Origin: CALKAL01 sp051846895
GTDB taxonomy: Bacteria; Bacillota; Bacilli; Bacillales; Alkalibacillaceae
DNA length: 64,000 nucleotides
NCBI GenBank assembly: GCA_051846895.1
Contig: JBPYCQ010000002.1
Location: 62,001 to 126,000 of the forward strand
Direction: 5' to 3'
The notes under the pieces are model-generated. The model made no database searches. It saw nothing but the letters and a program-made list of their open reading frames with translations, and was not told where the DNA came from. Below are positions 1-7,851 of the stretch, piece after piece (the stretch's first letter is position 1; each line of letters begins with the position of its first letter). The translations under genes were made by a program, and so were the position numbers.

Positions 1-449
1 GCTAATGTTGAATAAATAGCCCAAGGATGTAATCCCCAATGAAAAAAGCTGTAACGCATCGCTACTTTTGCTGCTTCACTTTCTGATTGAAGTGTATAAG
101 GTGGTGCGTTGAAATGAGAGATTGGTTCAGCTGCTCCCCAGAATACGAGTCCAATTCCCATACCAGCACTAAACAACATACCGAACCAAGTTAAATAATT
201 ATATTCTGGCTTATCCCCATCTTTACCTAGAACGATATTTCCATACTTTGATACGATGAGAAAAAGAGCAAAAATTAAAAATGCTGTTGCTGATAATAAG
301 TAAAACCAAGCAAATTTTGAAACGATAAAACCTTGAATTTTAGTTGTAACGTTTTGCAAATTTCCTTCTGGCAAAACGGAGTCAGGAATTAGTCCCCAAA
401 CAATAAATGAAATTGTAATGATTAATGAGATATAAAATACTTTAGTCAT
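1..449 (-). CDS. BCCT family osmolyte transporter (OpuD-like), N-terminal part
   Basis: The reading frame runs off the left edge, so only about 149 N-terminal residues are present. They contain two membrane segments and the BCCT signature FSAGMGIGLVFWGAAEPISH, followed by FHWGLHPWAIYS. The family imports glycine betaine, choline or carnitine by Na+ or H+ symport as osmoprotectants; the substrate cannot be told from this piece. The first ATG is at 449. The only good ribosome binding site (AGGAGTG, 480-474) lies 24 nt upstream of it and 6 nt before an in-frame ATA at 467-465, so the true start is uncertain. It is divergent from the deacetylase gene. Confidence 0.9.
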   Translation of the reverse strand, partial: MTKVFYISLIITISFIVWGLIPDSVLPEGNLQNVTTKIQGFIVSKFAWFYLLSATAFLIFALFLIVSKYGNIVLGKDGDKPEYNYLTWFGMLFSAGMGIGLVFWGAAEPISHFNAPPYTLQSESEAAKVAMRYSFFHWGLHPWAIYSTL

Positions 450-624
450 ATTTCCAGCTTTGAATATTGTAATCACTCCTGCATACAGTTTTCTGTTTTA
501 GTAATACTATTTTTTGCGGTAATTAAATTTCTACTCATTTTTTAAAAAATCATCATAAAGTACCATTATTCTTTACAAAATATCATTTATAATAGATATA
601 AGTCAATCAGAGGGGGAGCCAAAA

Positions 625-1536
625 ATGAAAAAACTTTGGATAATTTTAGCTGTTTTTGCGTTTGTTTTAGTTGGTTGTAATAATGAGACGACTAATGAAA
701 AAGATGAAGATCCAGCAGTTGTTGAAGAAGATGAAAATAAGAATAGTGAGGACTTAACAGAAAAAGAGGACAAGCCTCAGGAAACGACAGACGAAGACAT
801 TGATGAATCTAATAATGATGATATTTCAAACAAAGATGAACAAAAGGATGAAGATCAGGATCTAGAACCATTATATAAAATTGTAGGTATCTCAGATTTT
901 AAGCCAATTGATGATGCTAATCCGAATGCTGTCTTAATAACTATTGACGATGCGCCAGATGAATATGCGTTAGAAATGGCAACAACTTTAAAAGAATTAA
1001 ACGTTCCTGCTATATTTTTCGTGAATGGTATTTTTATTAACAATGAAGAAAAAAGAGAAGTTATTAAGCAAATTCACGACATGGGATTTGCTATTGGAAA
1101 CCACACACATTCTCATAAAAACTTAAAAAAACTAACTGAAGAAGAACAGTATGAGGAAATAATGAGTGTCAATGATTTAGTTGAAGAAATCATTGGAGAA
1201 AAGCCAAAATTTTTCAGAGCCCCCCACGGAGCTAATACAGACTATGCTAAAGAATTAATTAAAAGTGAAGAAATGCTGCTTATGAACTGGACATATGGTT
1301 ATGACTATTTTGAGCCTTATATGGATGCAGACAAGTTAGCAGAAGCAATGATTACTGGAGAAGGACCTGAAGTTGGTGTTCCTTATTCTTTACTTAAGCC
1401 GGGTGCAAACCTTTTAATGCATGATCGTGCTTGGACAAACGAAGCTTTACCAACTATCATCGAAGGACTTAAAGAACAAGGATATGATTTTATTAATCCA
1501 GAAACAATTTTAATTGAGAATGATGAAGAAGCTTAA
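625..1536 (+). CDS. Polysaccharide deacetylase family lipoprotein
   Basis: The 303-residue protein begins with a lipoprotein signal peptide ending in LVGC (Cys18). A long Asp/Glu/Lys-rich, probably unstructured linker follows to about residue 90. The C-terminal NodB-type fold has the metal-site Asp pair in TIDDAP (family norm TFDDGP), the NHTHSH histidine motif, RAPHG and the late LLMHD motif. The family removes acetyl groups from peptidoglycan or other surface glycans outside the cell; the real substrate is unknown. The start is set by GAGGGGGAG 11-12 nt upstream. It is a single gene, closed by a terminator at 1539-1567. The altered first motif could mean altered specificity. Confidence 0.85.
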   Translation: MKKLWIILAVFAFVLVGCNNETTNEKDEDPAVVEEDENKNSEDLTEKEDKPQETTDEDIDESNNDDISNKDEQKDEDQDLEPLYKIVGISDFKPIDDANPNAVLITIDDAPDEYALEMATTLKELNVPAIFFVNGIFINNEEKREVIKQIHDMGFAIGNHTHSHKNLKKLTEEEQYEEIMSVNDLVEEIIGEKPKFFRAPHGANTDYAKELIKSEEMLLMNWTYGYDYFEPYMDADKLAEAMITGEGPEVGVPYSLLKPGANLLMHDRAWTNEALPTIIEGLKEQGYDFINPETILIENDEEA

Positions 1537-1538
1537 AG

Positions 1539-1567
1539 GGAATCGGTTAACCGGTTCCTTTTTTTTT
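1539..1567 (+). terminator. Intrinsic terminator of the deacetylase gene
   Basis: An inverted repeat GGAATCGG-TTAA-CCGGTTCC (one G-T pair) is followed by nine T residues, directly after the stop codon. Confidence 0.85.
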
Positions 1568-1666
1568 GCTTAGGGGATTTAATATGCAGATATTGTATTA
1601 GCTGACATTACAATTTTTTAATAAATAATCAAATTAACTTAGAAAACATATATATAATATAACATA

Positions 1667-1700
1667 TTGATTATATTAGTATGACATATTATGATATAGG
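1667..1700 (+). promoter_or_regulatory. SR1 promoter with overlapping CcpN-type operator
   Basis: TTGATT (1667-1672) and TATGAT (1690-1695) are separated by 17 nt, a good sigma-A promoter with transcription expected from about 1702. TATGACATATT at 1680-1690 matches every position of the CcpN operator consensus as I remember it (TRTGHYATAYW). A second, 9/11 copy follows at 1690-1700. In B. subtilis CcpN represses sr1, gapB and pckA under glycolytic conditions. The site covers the -10 box, which fits direct repression. Confidence 0.7.
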
Positions 1701-1727
1701 AAAATCAATCTAAAGGAGAGTTCATAA

Positions 1728-1847
1728 ATGGGTACAATTGTCTGTATGCATTGTGATAAAGTGATTGAGTATTTTAAATATCATAAGGTGACTGTTTTGT
1801 TTAGTGAACATTGTAAGTGTAATAAAAAAGGAAAAACACGTAAGTAG
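1728..1847 (+). CDS. sr1P: SR1P, GapA-binding peptide encoded by SR1
   Basis: This 39-residue frame starts with MGTIVC like known SR1P and has the family's usual length. It contains a CxxC (Cys6, Cys9) and a CxC (Cys29, Cys31), a possible zinc knuckle, and a lysine-rich end. The start has a strong site, AAAGGAGAG, 8 nt upstream. In B. subtilis SR1P binds glyceraldehyde-3-phosphate dehydrogenase GapA and stabilises the gapA operon mRNA through RNase J1. The neighbouring speA and the CcpN operator support the assignment. Confidence 0.85.
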   Translation: MGTIVCMHCDKVIEYFKYHKVTVLFSEHCKCNKKGKTRK

Positions 1848-1857
1848 TAAAATAAGA

Positions 1858-1885
1858 TGACCTAATTCAACGCTGAATTAGGTCA
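1858..1885. terminator. Shared terminator of SR1 and speA
   Basis: A perfect 12-bp stem TGACCTAATTCA/TGAATTAGGTCA has a 4-nt loop. It serves the convergent SR1 and speA transcripts. The T-rich tail is better on the minus strand. Confidence 0.8.
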
Positions 1886-1891
1886 TTCATA

Positions 1892-3364
1892 TTATGAAAA
1901 AGCACGTGTGTTTTTAATGACGTGAATATTTTCTAGAGTTTCATCTTCAGTACCTTGCACAGGTAATCCAGCATCTAAATTTTTGTAAATATAGCGAATG
2001 TTTTCTTCAGTTATAATTTCCCCAGGCATAATAATTGGAATTCCAGGCGGGTAGACCATTATAAATTCGGCACTAATTCTTCCATCAGCCTCTTTAAGGG
2101 AAATCGTCTCTGTTTCAGAATAAAATGCATCCCTCGGCGAAAGTGCGAGCAGTGGAACTTCTGGAAGCTTTACTTTTACAATTTTATTTTCTTTTGCTAA
2201 ATTTCGATGTTCTGCACTGAGTTCTTTTAAAGCCTGAATTAATTTACTAATGGATTGCCCATCATCTCCAGGTGTAATAATACATAAAATGTTATAAAGA
2301 TCAGAAAGCTCAACTTCAATATTTTTATTTTCTCTTAACCATAATTCGGCATCTTGACCCGTAATTCCTAAATCTTTAACAGAAATAATTAATTTAGTTG
2401 GATCAAAATCAAACGTTGCATCTGTACCTAAAATTTCTTCTCCAACACAAGTTAAGTAATCAATGCTGTTAATCTCTTTTCTCGCAAGGTCAGCTAATTG
2501 AATCGTTTCATCAAGAATCTGTTTACCATTCATCATTAAATGTTTACGAGCAACATCAATGGATGCAAGTAGGATATATGAAGTTGATGTTGATGTTAAC
2601 ATTGAAAAAATAGATTGTACTCGTCCAATATTTATTAAGCCTTCTTTAACATTTAAAACAGAACTCTGAGTTAAGGAACCGCCAAGCTTATGCACACTCG
2701 TTGCGGCTATATCCGCACCTGCTTGCATGGCTGATAAAGGTAATCGGTCATGAAAATGTATATGGATTCCGTGAGCCTCATCAACTAAGACGGGCACATT
2801 AAAACTATGTGCAATATTTACAATTTGTTTTAAATCCGCTGCAATACCGAAATAAGTTGGGTTTATAACGAGAACACCCTTTGCATCTGGGTGGACTTTT
2901 AATGCTTTTTTCACAGCTTTAGGAGTGATGCCGTGAGATATTCCTAAATTTTCATCAAGTTCAGGGTGAACAAAGATCGGTGTTGCCCCTGAAAAAATAA
3001 TCGCTGAAGTAACAGATTTATGGACGTTTCTTGGAACAATAATTTTATCTCCGGGATTACAAACAGCTAAGATCATTGTCATAATAGCTGTGCTAGTTCC
3101 TTGTACAGAGAATAATGTGTAATCAGCTCCAAAAGCATCTGCAGCTAACACTTGTGCTTCGTGAATAATGCCGTGCGGATGATGAAGGTCATCTAAAGGT
3201 GCAATATTAATTAAATCAATGTTTAACACATTTTGACCTAAAAATCGTCTAAACTCTTGATCCATTCCTTTTCCCTTTTTATGTCCTGGTATATGAAAAG
3301 GGATAGGATCTTTTTTAATGTGATTTAATAAACCTGTATATATAGGTGTTTTAGTATGATCCAT
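1892..3364 (-). CDS. speA: Arginine/lysine/ornithine decarboxylase (SpeA type)
   Basis: This 490-residue fold-type I PLP enzyme has the SVHKLGGSLTQSS motif with the Schiff-base lysine near residue 227, VDEAHGIH upstream of it, and the FHIPGHKKGKG N-terminus typical of the Gram-positive short decarboxylases. B. subtilis SpeA turns arginine into agmatine, the first step to putrescine and spermidine. Position next to SR1 and upstream of the yktA region is the same as for B. subtilis speA. The start ATG has GGAGGTAAAC in front. Lysine decarboxylase (YaaO-like) is the main alternative on sequence alone. Confidence 0.85.
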   Translation of the reverse strand: MDHTKTPIYTGLLNHIKKDPIPFHIPGHKKGKGMDQEFRRFLGQNVLNIDLINIAPLDDLHHPHGIIHEAQVLAADAFGADYTLFSVQGTSTAIMTMILAVCNPGDKIIVPRNVHKSVTSAIIFSGATPIFVHPELDENLGISHGITPKAVKKALKVHPDAKGVLVINPTYFGIAADLKQIVNIAHSFNVPVLVDEAHGIHIHFHDRLPLSAMQAGADIAATSVHKLGGSLTQSSVLNVKEGLINIGRVQSIFSMLTSTSTSYILLASIDVARKHLMMNGKQILDETIQLADLARKEINSIDYLTCVGEEILGTDATFDFDPTKLIISVKDLGITGQDAELWLRENKNIEVELSDLYNILCIITPGDDGQSISKLIQALKELSAEHRNLAKENKIVKVKLPEVPLLALSPRDAFYSETETISLKEADGRISAEFIMVYPPGIPIIMPGEIITEENIRYIYKNLDAGLPVQGTEDETLENIHVIKNTRAFS

Positions 3365-3486
3365 ATGTTTACCTCCAATATCGAAACAAAAAAATTATAG
3401 CAAATCAATCTTAAGTTGGCTATATTTTTCAATATTATTATGGTTCATGATAACATGATAATTAAAGAAGTGAAGGGGGACGTACA

Positions 3487-4449
3487 ATGAAACTAAAAAC
3501 TCGTGTAACAGAATTATTAAATATCGATATTCCAATTATTCAAGGTGGGCTTGCTCATTTAGCCTATGCTGAGTTAGCGGCTGCTGTATCTAATGCTGGA
3601 GGTCTTGGCCAGATTACAGCAATGAGTCTACCAAATGAAGATGCGTTGAGAAAAGAAATTATTAAGGTTAGACAATTAACGGATCAGCCATTTGGTGTCA
3701 ATTTCGCTATTGGACAGCACGGACGGCCTTTTAATCATATGGTACAAGTCGCAATTGATGAGAATGTACCTGTGATTTCCGTTACAGGAGGAAACCCAAA
3801 ACCAGTACTTGATATGGTGAAAAGTACGGGTATAAAAAAGTTAGTACTCGTTGCTGCGAAACGTCAAGCAATAAAAGCGGCTGAATTAGGGGCAGACGCT
3901 GTCATGGTTGTTGGCTATGAAGGTGGCGGTCATCTTGGTCGAGATGACATAGGTACCTTTGTGTTAACACCTGAAGTTGTCGATGCTGTTGATGTGCCTG
4001 TGATTGCTTCTGGTGGAATAAGTGATGGGAGAGGTATGATGGCGGCTCTAGCACTTGGTGCAGAAGGGATTGAAATGGGAACCCGTTTTATTGCGACGAA
4101 GGAATGTGTTCATGCACACGAAGCTTACAAAAAAGCGTTATTAGATGCGGATGAAAAATCAACGGTATTAATTAAACGGTCAATTGGTGCTCCAGCACGT
4201 GCGTTAAAAAATAGTTGGACAGATCAAATTTTGAAACTTGAAGAAAAAGAAGTGGGATATGATGGGCTAAAAAACTATATAAGTGGTGAAGCGAATAAGA
4301 GATTTATTTATGATGGAAAGCAAGATGAAGGTTTTGGATGGGCAGGGCAAGTTGCGATGCGGATTAATGATATACCAACCGTACAGCAATTATTTGATAA
4401 CATTTTAAAGGATGTAAAAGATATTAAGGAACGTTTAGTAAGCCTATGA
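3487..4449 (+). CDS. Nitronate monooxygenase / enoyl-ACP reductase II family flavoprotein
   Basis: This 320-residue FMN-binding TIM barrel begins with the family motif IPIIQGGLAHLA. It has GYEGGGHLGRDD around residue 143, VIASGGISDGRG and GAEGIEMGTRFIA, which form the phosphate and flavin site. Relatives oxidise propionate-3-nitronate (Nmo, YrpB) or reduce enoyl-ACP (FabK). I cannot separate the two roles from sequence, although context gives no fatty-acid genes. The ATG follows GAAGGGGGA. It lies 13 nt before yktA, probably co-transcribed. Confidence 0.85.
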   Translation: MKLKTRVTELLNIDIPIIQGGLAHLAYAELAAAVSNAGGLGQITAMSLPNEDALRKEIIKVRQLTDQPFGVNFAIGQHGRPFNHMVQVAIDENVPVISVTGGNPKPVLDMVKSTGIKKLVLVAAKRQAIKAAELGADAVMVVGYEGGGHLGRDDIGTFVLTPEVVDAVDVPVIASGGISDGRGMMAALALGAEGIEMGTRFIATKECVHAHEAYKKALLDADEKSTVLIKRSIGAPARALKNSWTDQILKLEEKEVGYDGLKNYISGEANKRFIYDGKQDEGFGWAGQVAMRINDIPTVQQLFDNILKDVKDIKERLVSL

Positions 4450-4462
4450 GGGAGTGAATATT

Positions 4463-4738
4463 TTGCAATACCAATACCCTATTGATACTGAATGGAGTAC
4501 AAATGAAATCATTGATGTCATTAATTTCTTTCAAACAGTTGAAAAAGCATATGAAAGTAAAGTAGAAGCTAAACAAGTAATGAATGCTTATCGAAAGTTT
4601 AAGGAAGTTGTTCCATCAAAGGCAGAGGAGAAAACGTTATTTAATCAGTTTGAAAAACAATCATCTTATGTACCATATCAAGTTGTTAAGTTAGCTAAAG
4701 ACTCTGATGCAAGTCGACAAATTCACCTTTCAAAATAA
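4463..4738 (+). CDS. yktA: UPF0223 family protein YktA
   Basis: The 91-residue protein begins MQYQYPIDTEWST and has FKEVVPSKAEEKTLF, the hallmark of the UPF0223 family. No biochemical role is known. I chose TTG at 4463 because the GAGGGAG site is 8-9 nt upstream and the start then matches YktA relatives; a GTG at 4454 would sit inside that site. Synteny with B. subtilis speA-yktA-yktB supports the name. Confidence 0.85.
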   Translation: MQYQYPIDTEWSTNEIIDVINFFQTVEKAYESKVEAKQVMNAYRKFKEVVPSKAEEKTLFNQFEKQSSYVPYQVVKLAKDSDASRQIHLSK

Positions 4739-4772
4739 TGACTTCCTAAAAATGTTATATTTCTCAATTGAT

Positions 4773-4797
4773 GATTAAATTTATGACATAAGGGTAG
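4773..4797 (+). promoter_or_regulatory. Candidate sigma-B promoter of the ferritin-like gene
   Basis: GATTAA, 13 nt, GGGTAG. The general-stress consensus is GTTTAA-N12-15-GGGTAT, so each box has one mismatch. It lies 51 nt before the start codon of a stress-type gene. Confidence 0.4.
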
Positions 4798-4847
4798 ATA
4801 TATAGTAGGAAGAAATTTAATGATCAATTTGAAAGGAAGTGGATATT

Positions 4848-5291
4848 TTGGCACATAATCAAGAAAAGTTAAATGCATTAATTGATGGTTTGAACGAAGA
4901 TTTAGCTCATGAATATTCAGCAGCAATTATGTATACGTATCACGCTTCTGTCGTTTCTGGCCTATATCGTACAGTTTTAAAACCATTCTTTGAGGAAGAA
5001 ATTGCCGATGAATTTGGACACGCTTTATATTTATCAGATAAGATTAAAACACTAGGTGGTACACCAACGACTAGTCCTGCAAAAGTTGAACAATTAACTG
5101 ATGTTAAAGACATATTAAAAGCAACGTATGAAGCGGAAAAGGCTACTATAGAACGTTATGAGAAGCGAAAAGAGCAGGCGGCTGAATTAGGTTTAACGGA
5201 ATTAGTCGTTAAGCTTGAAGATATTATCGCTGAGGAAACAAATCATAAAGAAGAAGTTGAAAGATTGCTTTCAGACAAAACTTTTTTATAA
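4848..5291 (+). CDS. Ferritin-like diiron domain protein (bacterioferritin/Dps type)
   Basis: The 147-residue all-helical protein has a four-helix ferritin pattern: HEYSAAIMYTYH in helix A, EEIADEFGHALYLSDKI in helix B, an acidic helix C (YEAEKATIERYEKR), and EDIIAEETNHKEEVERLL in helix D. The Glu and ExxH residues are suitable diiron ligands. Such proteins store iron or remove peroxide. TTG at 4848 is preferred over an upstream GTG because of AAGGAAG 9 nt before it. It sits between yktA and yktB, a place without this gene in B. subtilis. The probable promoter is sigma-B-like. Confidence 0.7.
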   Translation: MAHNQEKLNALIDGLNEDLAHEYSAAIMYTYHASVVSGLYRTVLKPFFEEEIADEFGHALYLSDKIKTLGGTPTTSPAKVEQLTDVKDILKATYEAEKATIERYEKRKEQAAELGLTELVVKLEDIIAEETNHKEEVERLLSDKTFL

Positions 5292-5307
5292 TAAATATAA
5301 AATTATT

Positions 5308-5346
5308 AAAACCAGTTTTCCATTTTGGTGAACTGGTTTTTACATA
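5308..5346 (+). terminator. Terminator of the ferritin-like gene
   Basis: The 10-bp stem AAAACCAGTT/AACTGGTTTT has a 13-nt loop and a T-rich end. Confidence 0.75.
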
Positions 5347-5365
5347 ATAATTAAGAAGACAGGCG

Positions 5366-6010
5366 TTAATTAGCCTGTCCAATATTTTTTGTTAAATTGT
5401 ATAGCACAGATAATGTTTTAATCGTTTCCTCACAAAGATTAATGAATTGAGGACCGTGTTTTAACCGCTCATCATCTCGGTTTAAAGTAATCCCACATAG
5501 TATTTCTGCTTTTTTTACATTAGCAAGGCGATCTACGACTAAATCGAACTGATCTTTTTTCATATCTTGATGACTAATTGTATCAGGTTGCATATGATCT
5601 TTAGACCAAACGAAATAATCAGGAATCGAGTTTAAAATGTCACTTTTATTTTTCATAAGTACGTTTGCGAAAGGTGCCTTAATTGGACTTTCATAGATTA
5701 AAGCAAACCATACAAAAACGTGCGAACCCCACATGCCTATTTGGAAGTGAGGAAGCTTTTTATATCCACGTTTGCTACTTGCTAATGCAGACCATGTATC
5801 GTTAGGTGGATTTTTTGTTCTTCGAGCATGTTTGGCTACGTGAACAAACATTTCATCACCAGTAACGGTTGATGCAGTGGGTTGCAAAGCATTAGCTATT
5901 GCTTCAAGCTTTGGTGAAATTCTACTGCGAAGGGCATTCATACGTTCATCAAGCCCATCAATGGTAAACACATCAAAATCAGCTTGTTCAAAGCCGGTAA
6001 ATTGCGTCAA
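5366..6010 (-). CDS. yktB: DUF1054 / UPF0637 family protein YktB
   Basis: The 214-residue protein starts at a TTG behind AAAGGAG. It carries the conserved FTGFEQADFDVFTIDGL start and the HARRTKNPPNDTW and GMWGSHVFVWFALIYE motifs of UPF0637. It is a soluble single-domain protein of unknown function. It is divergent from yktC with about 100 bp between starts. The position is as in B. subtilis. Confidence 0.85.
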   Translation of the reverse strand: MTQFTGFEQADFDVFTIDGLDERMNALRSRISPKLEAIANALQPTASTVTGDEMFVHVAKHARRTKNPPNDTWSALASSKRGYKKLPHFQIGMWGSHVFVWFALIYESPIKAPFANVLMKNKSDILNSIPDYFVWSKDHMQPDTISHQDMKKDQFDLVVDRLANVKKAEILCGITLNRDDERLKHGPQFINLCEETIKTLSVLYNLTKNIGQAN

Positions 6011-6112
6011 ATTTATCGCTCCTTTACGAGTTCACTCGTAAAACATTTTAGCATATTTATGAATTTGTTTATAATGATATACAAGTATATACATAGAGGT
6101 GAGTTATTGTTG

Positions 6113-6919
6113 ATGAATAAAGCTACTCGAAATGAAATTTTAAAAGACGCTAAAAGATGGATGTTTGAAGCTGGAGATTTTATACGAGCCGAAATGAAGC
6201 GTCCCTTTAAAATTGATATAAAAAAAGATAGAAAAGATTTAGTAACTGAAATCGATGAAAGAACGGAAGAATTTTTATATTCTAGAATAAATGAAAAATA
6301 TGCGCATCATCGTGTATTAGGTGAAGAAGGAAAGGGTGACGAAATCGATTCGCTAGATGGGACGATTTGGTTTGTCGATCCAATAGATGGAACAATGAAT
6401 TTTGTACATCAACAACGTTTTTTTGCTATTTCAGTTGGGATATATCATGACGGCGTTGGTGAAATTGGCCTTATATATGATGTAATGAATGATTGTATGT
6501 ATGAAGGTGTAAGAGGAGAAGGAGCATATAAAAACGGAACAAAGCTTTCTATGTTATCAGATGAAAAAACGATATCTGATTCACTCATAGGAATTAATAA
6601 CTTTTGGTCGGTCCCAAATCGGCGTTTGAACGAAAGAAAAATTCATGATTTAATTCGTGCGGTAAAAGGGACGAGATCATATGGTTCAGCTGCATTGGAA
6701 TTTGCCTTTATTGCTGAGGGTATTATTGATGCTTATATCACGATGCGTCTTCAGCCTTGGGATATTGCTGCAGGGATGATTATTGTTAATGAAGTTGGAG
6801 GAATAACGACTCGTGCAGATGGATCACCAATTGACTTACTTAAAGGCAATCCAATCATTTGTAGTAATCAAGCGATTCATTCATCTTTATTAACTTATAT
6901 CAGACCAAAAGAAGGTTAA
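6113..6919 (+). CDS. yktC: Inositol monophosphatase family phosphatase (SuhB/YktC)
   Basis: This 268-residue Mg2+-dependent phosphatase has LVTEIDERTE, the LGEEG glutamate, the metal-binding WFVDPIDGTMNFVHQ near residue 90, and the late LQPWDIAAGMIIVNEVGG. All catalytic acids are present. The family hydrolyses inositol-1-phosphate and related sugar phosphates; some act on fructose-1,6-bisphosphate or NADP. The start is ATG 6113 or the adjoining TTG 6110, both behind AGAGGTGAG. The stop codon is inside the left arm of a terminator shared with ylaF. Confidence 0.85.
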   Translation: MNKATRNEILKDAKRWMFEAGDFIRAEMKRPFKIDIKKDRKDLVTEIDERTEEFLYSRINEKYAHHRVLGEEGKGDEIDSLDGTIWFVDPIDGTMNFVHQQRFFAISVGIYHDGVGEIGLIYDVMNDCMYEGVRGEGAYKNGTKLSMLSDEKTISDSLIGINNFWSVPNRRLNERKIHDLIRAVKGTRSYGSAALEFAFIAEGIIDAYITMRLQPWDIAAGMIIVNEVGGITTRADGSPIDLLKGNPIICSNQAIHSSLLTYIRPKEG

Positions 6920-6949
6920 TCCACTAATCGGATTAACCTTCTTCTTCTT
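6912..6949. terminator. Bidirectional terminator between yktC and ylaF
   Basis: The stem AAGGTTAATCC/GGATTAACCTT has a 7-nt loop. It contains the yktC stop codon and touches the ylaF stop codon. CTTCTTCTT follows on the plus side. Confidence 0.7.
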
Positions 6950-7118
6950 GAGAGTAATATATTTTCTTCTGTTTTAAGCCATAACCCATTAAAGCAAATC
7001 CTAAAAGTAGGCTTAAAGCGAAAAGCCAATAGTTCCGATAACTAATAATAATTGCTGAAAACACGAAGCAAAGGACGACTAATATGGCTAGTATAAACAT
7101 CTTTTGATGGTACTTCAT
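6933..7118 (-). CDS. ylaF: Small two-helix membrane protein, YlaF/DUF5325 type
   Basis: The 61-residue protein has two hydrophobic segments (about residues 7-25 and 31-49) and a charged C-terminus ending in SQEEEG. Length, topology and the place between yktC and ylaH match B. subtilis YlaF. Function is unknown. AGGTGATGTAG lies before the ATG. Confidence 0.65.
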   Translation of the reverse strand: MKYHQKMFILAILVVLCFVFSAIIISYRNYWLFALSLLLGFALMGYGLKQKKIYYSQEEEG

Positions 7119-7239
7119 CTACATCACCTCATCATATTAAGTGTACATGATGTGACAAAATTTGAAAACATTGATTTTATTAGTGGCGAAAAAATATGTG
7201 ATTTAGTATGATGATTAAGGATACATGAGGAGGATGAGA

Positions 7240-7575
7240 ATGAATACTAATACTGAAGAAGTGTTGGAAGAATTTACAGTTTGGCCAGCTGAAAAATACT
7301 TTTTAGTTGATATTGGCGGGGAAACGGGTTTCTGGTTATTGCTATTGTCAATTTTAATTTTATCAGTTATTACATATAAATTAGGTTTTGCTAAAAAACT
7401 TGCGTTAGCTAAATCACTCATTATTTATATTTTACTTATCATTGGTTGTGTCATGTTAACGCTATTTACAATTATTGCGAGACTGCCGATGATTGAAGTA
7501 TTAGCAGTTATTACGTTAGTACTAGCCATTTATCGTTTCCGACTGCATCGCGAAAGAAAAGCTGGGAATAAATAA
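7240..7575 (+). CDS. ylaH: YlaH-like membrane protein
   Basis: The 111-residue protein has an extracytoplasmic-type N-terminus (EFTVWPAEKYFLVDIGGETGFW) and then about three membrane helices and a basic C-terminus. ATG 7240 is chosen because GAGGAGG lies 7-13 nt upstream; earlier in-frame ATGs overlap that site. YlaH-like proteins are confined to Bacillaceae; no role is established. It converges with ylaI, and the two stop codons are adjacent. Confidence 0.75.
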   Translation: MNTNTEEVLEEFTVWPAEKYFLVDIGGETGFWLLLLSILILSVITYKLGFAKKLALAKSLIIYILLIIGCVMLTLFTIIARLPMIEVLAVITLVLAIYRFRLHRERKAGNK

Positions 7576-7596
7576 TTATTTATTCTCAGCTTTTTT
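7561..7596. terminator. Bidirectional terminator covering both ylaH and ylaI stops
   Basis: A long imperfect palindrome runs from GCTGGGAATAAATAA to TTATTTATTCTCAGC with T6 after it. The ylaH stop (7573-7575) and the ylaI stop (7576-7578) meet at its centre. Confidence 0.7.
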
Positions 7597-7746
7597 CTTT
7601 TTTTTCTCTTCTATTTGATTTGAAATACGTTCATGGCATTCTTCGCACAGATAAGTTTGCATTCTTCTTTTTCGTAATTTTTTAGCTGTTAAAGAAAAGG
7701 AATCGATATGATCTACTTTATCGCATAATATACATTTTGCTCTCAT
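7576..7746 (-). CDS. ylaI: Small zinc-finger-like protein YlaI (DUF2197)
   Basis: The 56-residue frame has two CxxC pairs (CILC at residues 5-8, CEEC at 34-37), consistent with one zinc site, and a Lys-rich tail. It matches YlaI in length, cysteine spacing and position. AGGTGAAAC stands before the ATG. Function is unknown; nucleic-acid or protein binding is likely from the fold type. Confidence 0.8.
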   Translation of the reverse strand: MRAKCILCDKVDHIDSFSLTAKKLRKRRMQTYLCEECHERISNQIEEKKKKKAENK

Positions 7747-7851
7747 ATTTGTTTCACCTCTATCGTATTATATCATTTACTTGTTGATGTCGAAATATGT
7801 TTTTAATTCGTGTGGACTGGGTATTTATTAATTAAAAGGGAGGTAGGTAAT

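Larger units (their letters stand above)
1702..1890 (+). ncRNA. sr1: SR1 dual-function regulatory RNA
   Basis: The transcript is predicted from the promoter at 1667-1695 to the hairpin at 1858-1885, about 185 nt; the B. subtilis SR1 is about 205 nt. It carries the SR1P reading frame and lies beside speA, as SR1 does in B. subtilis (pdhD-speA interval). Known SR1 base-pairs with ahrC mRNA to block translation of the arginine regulator, and its peptide acts on GapA. The ends are inferred, and pairing with ahrC cannot be checked here. Confidence 0.75.
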
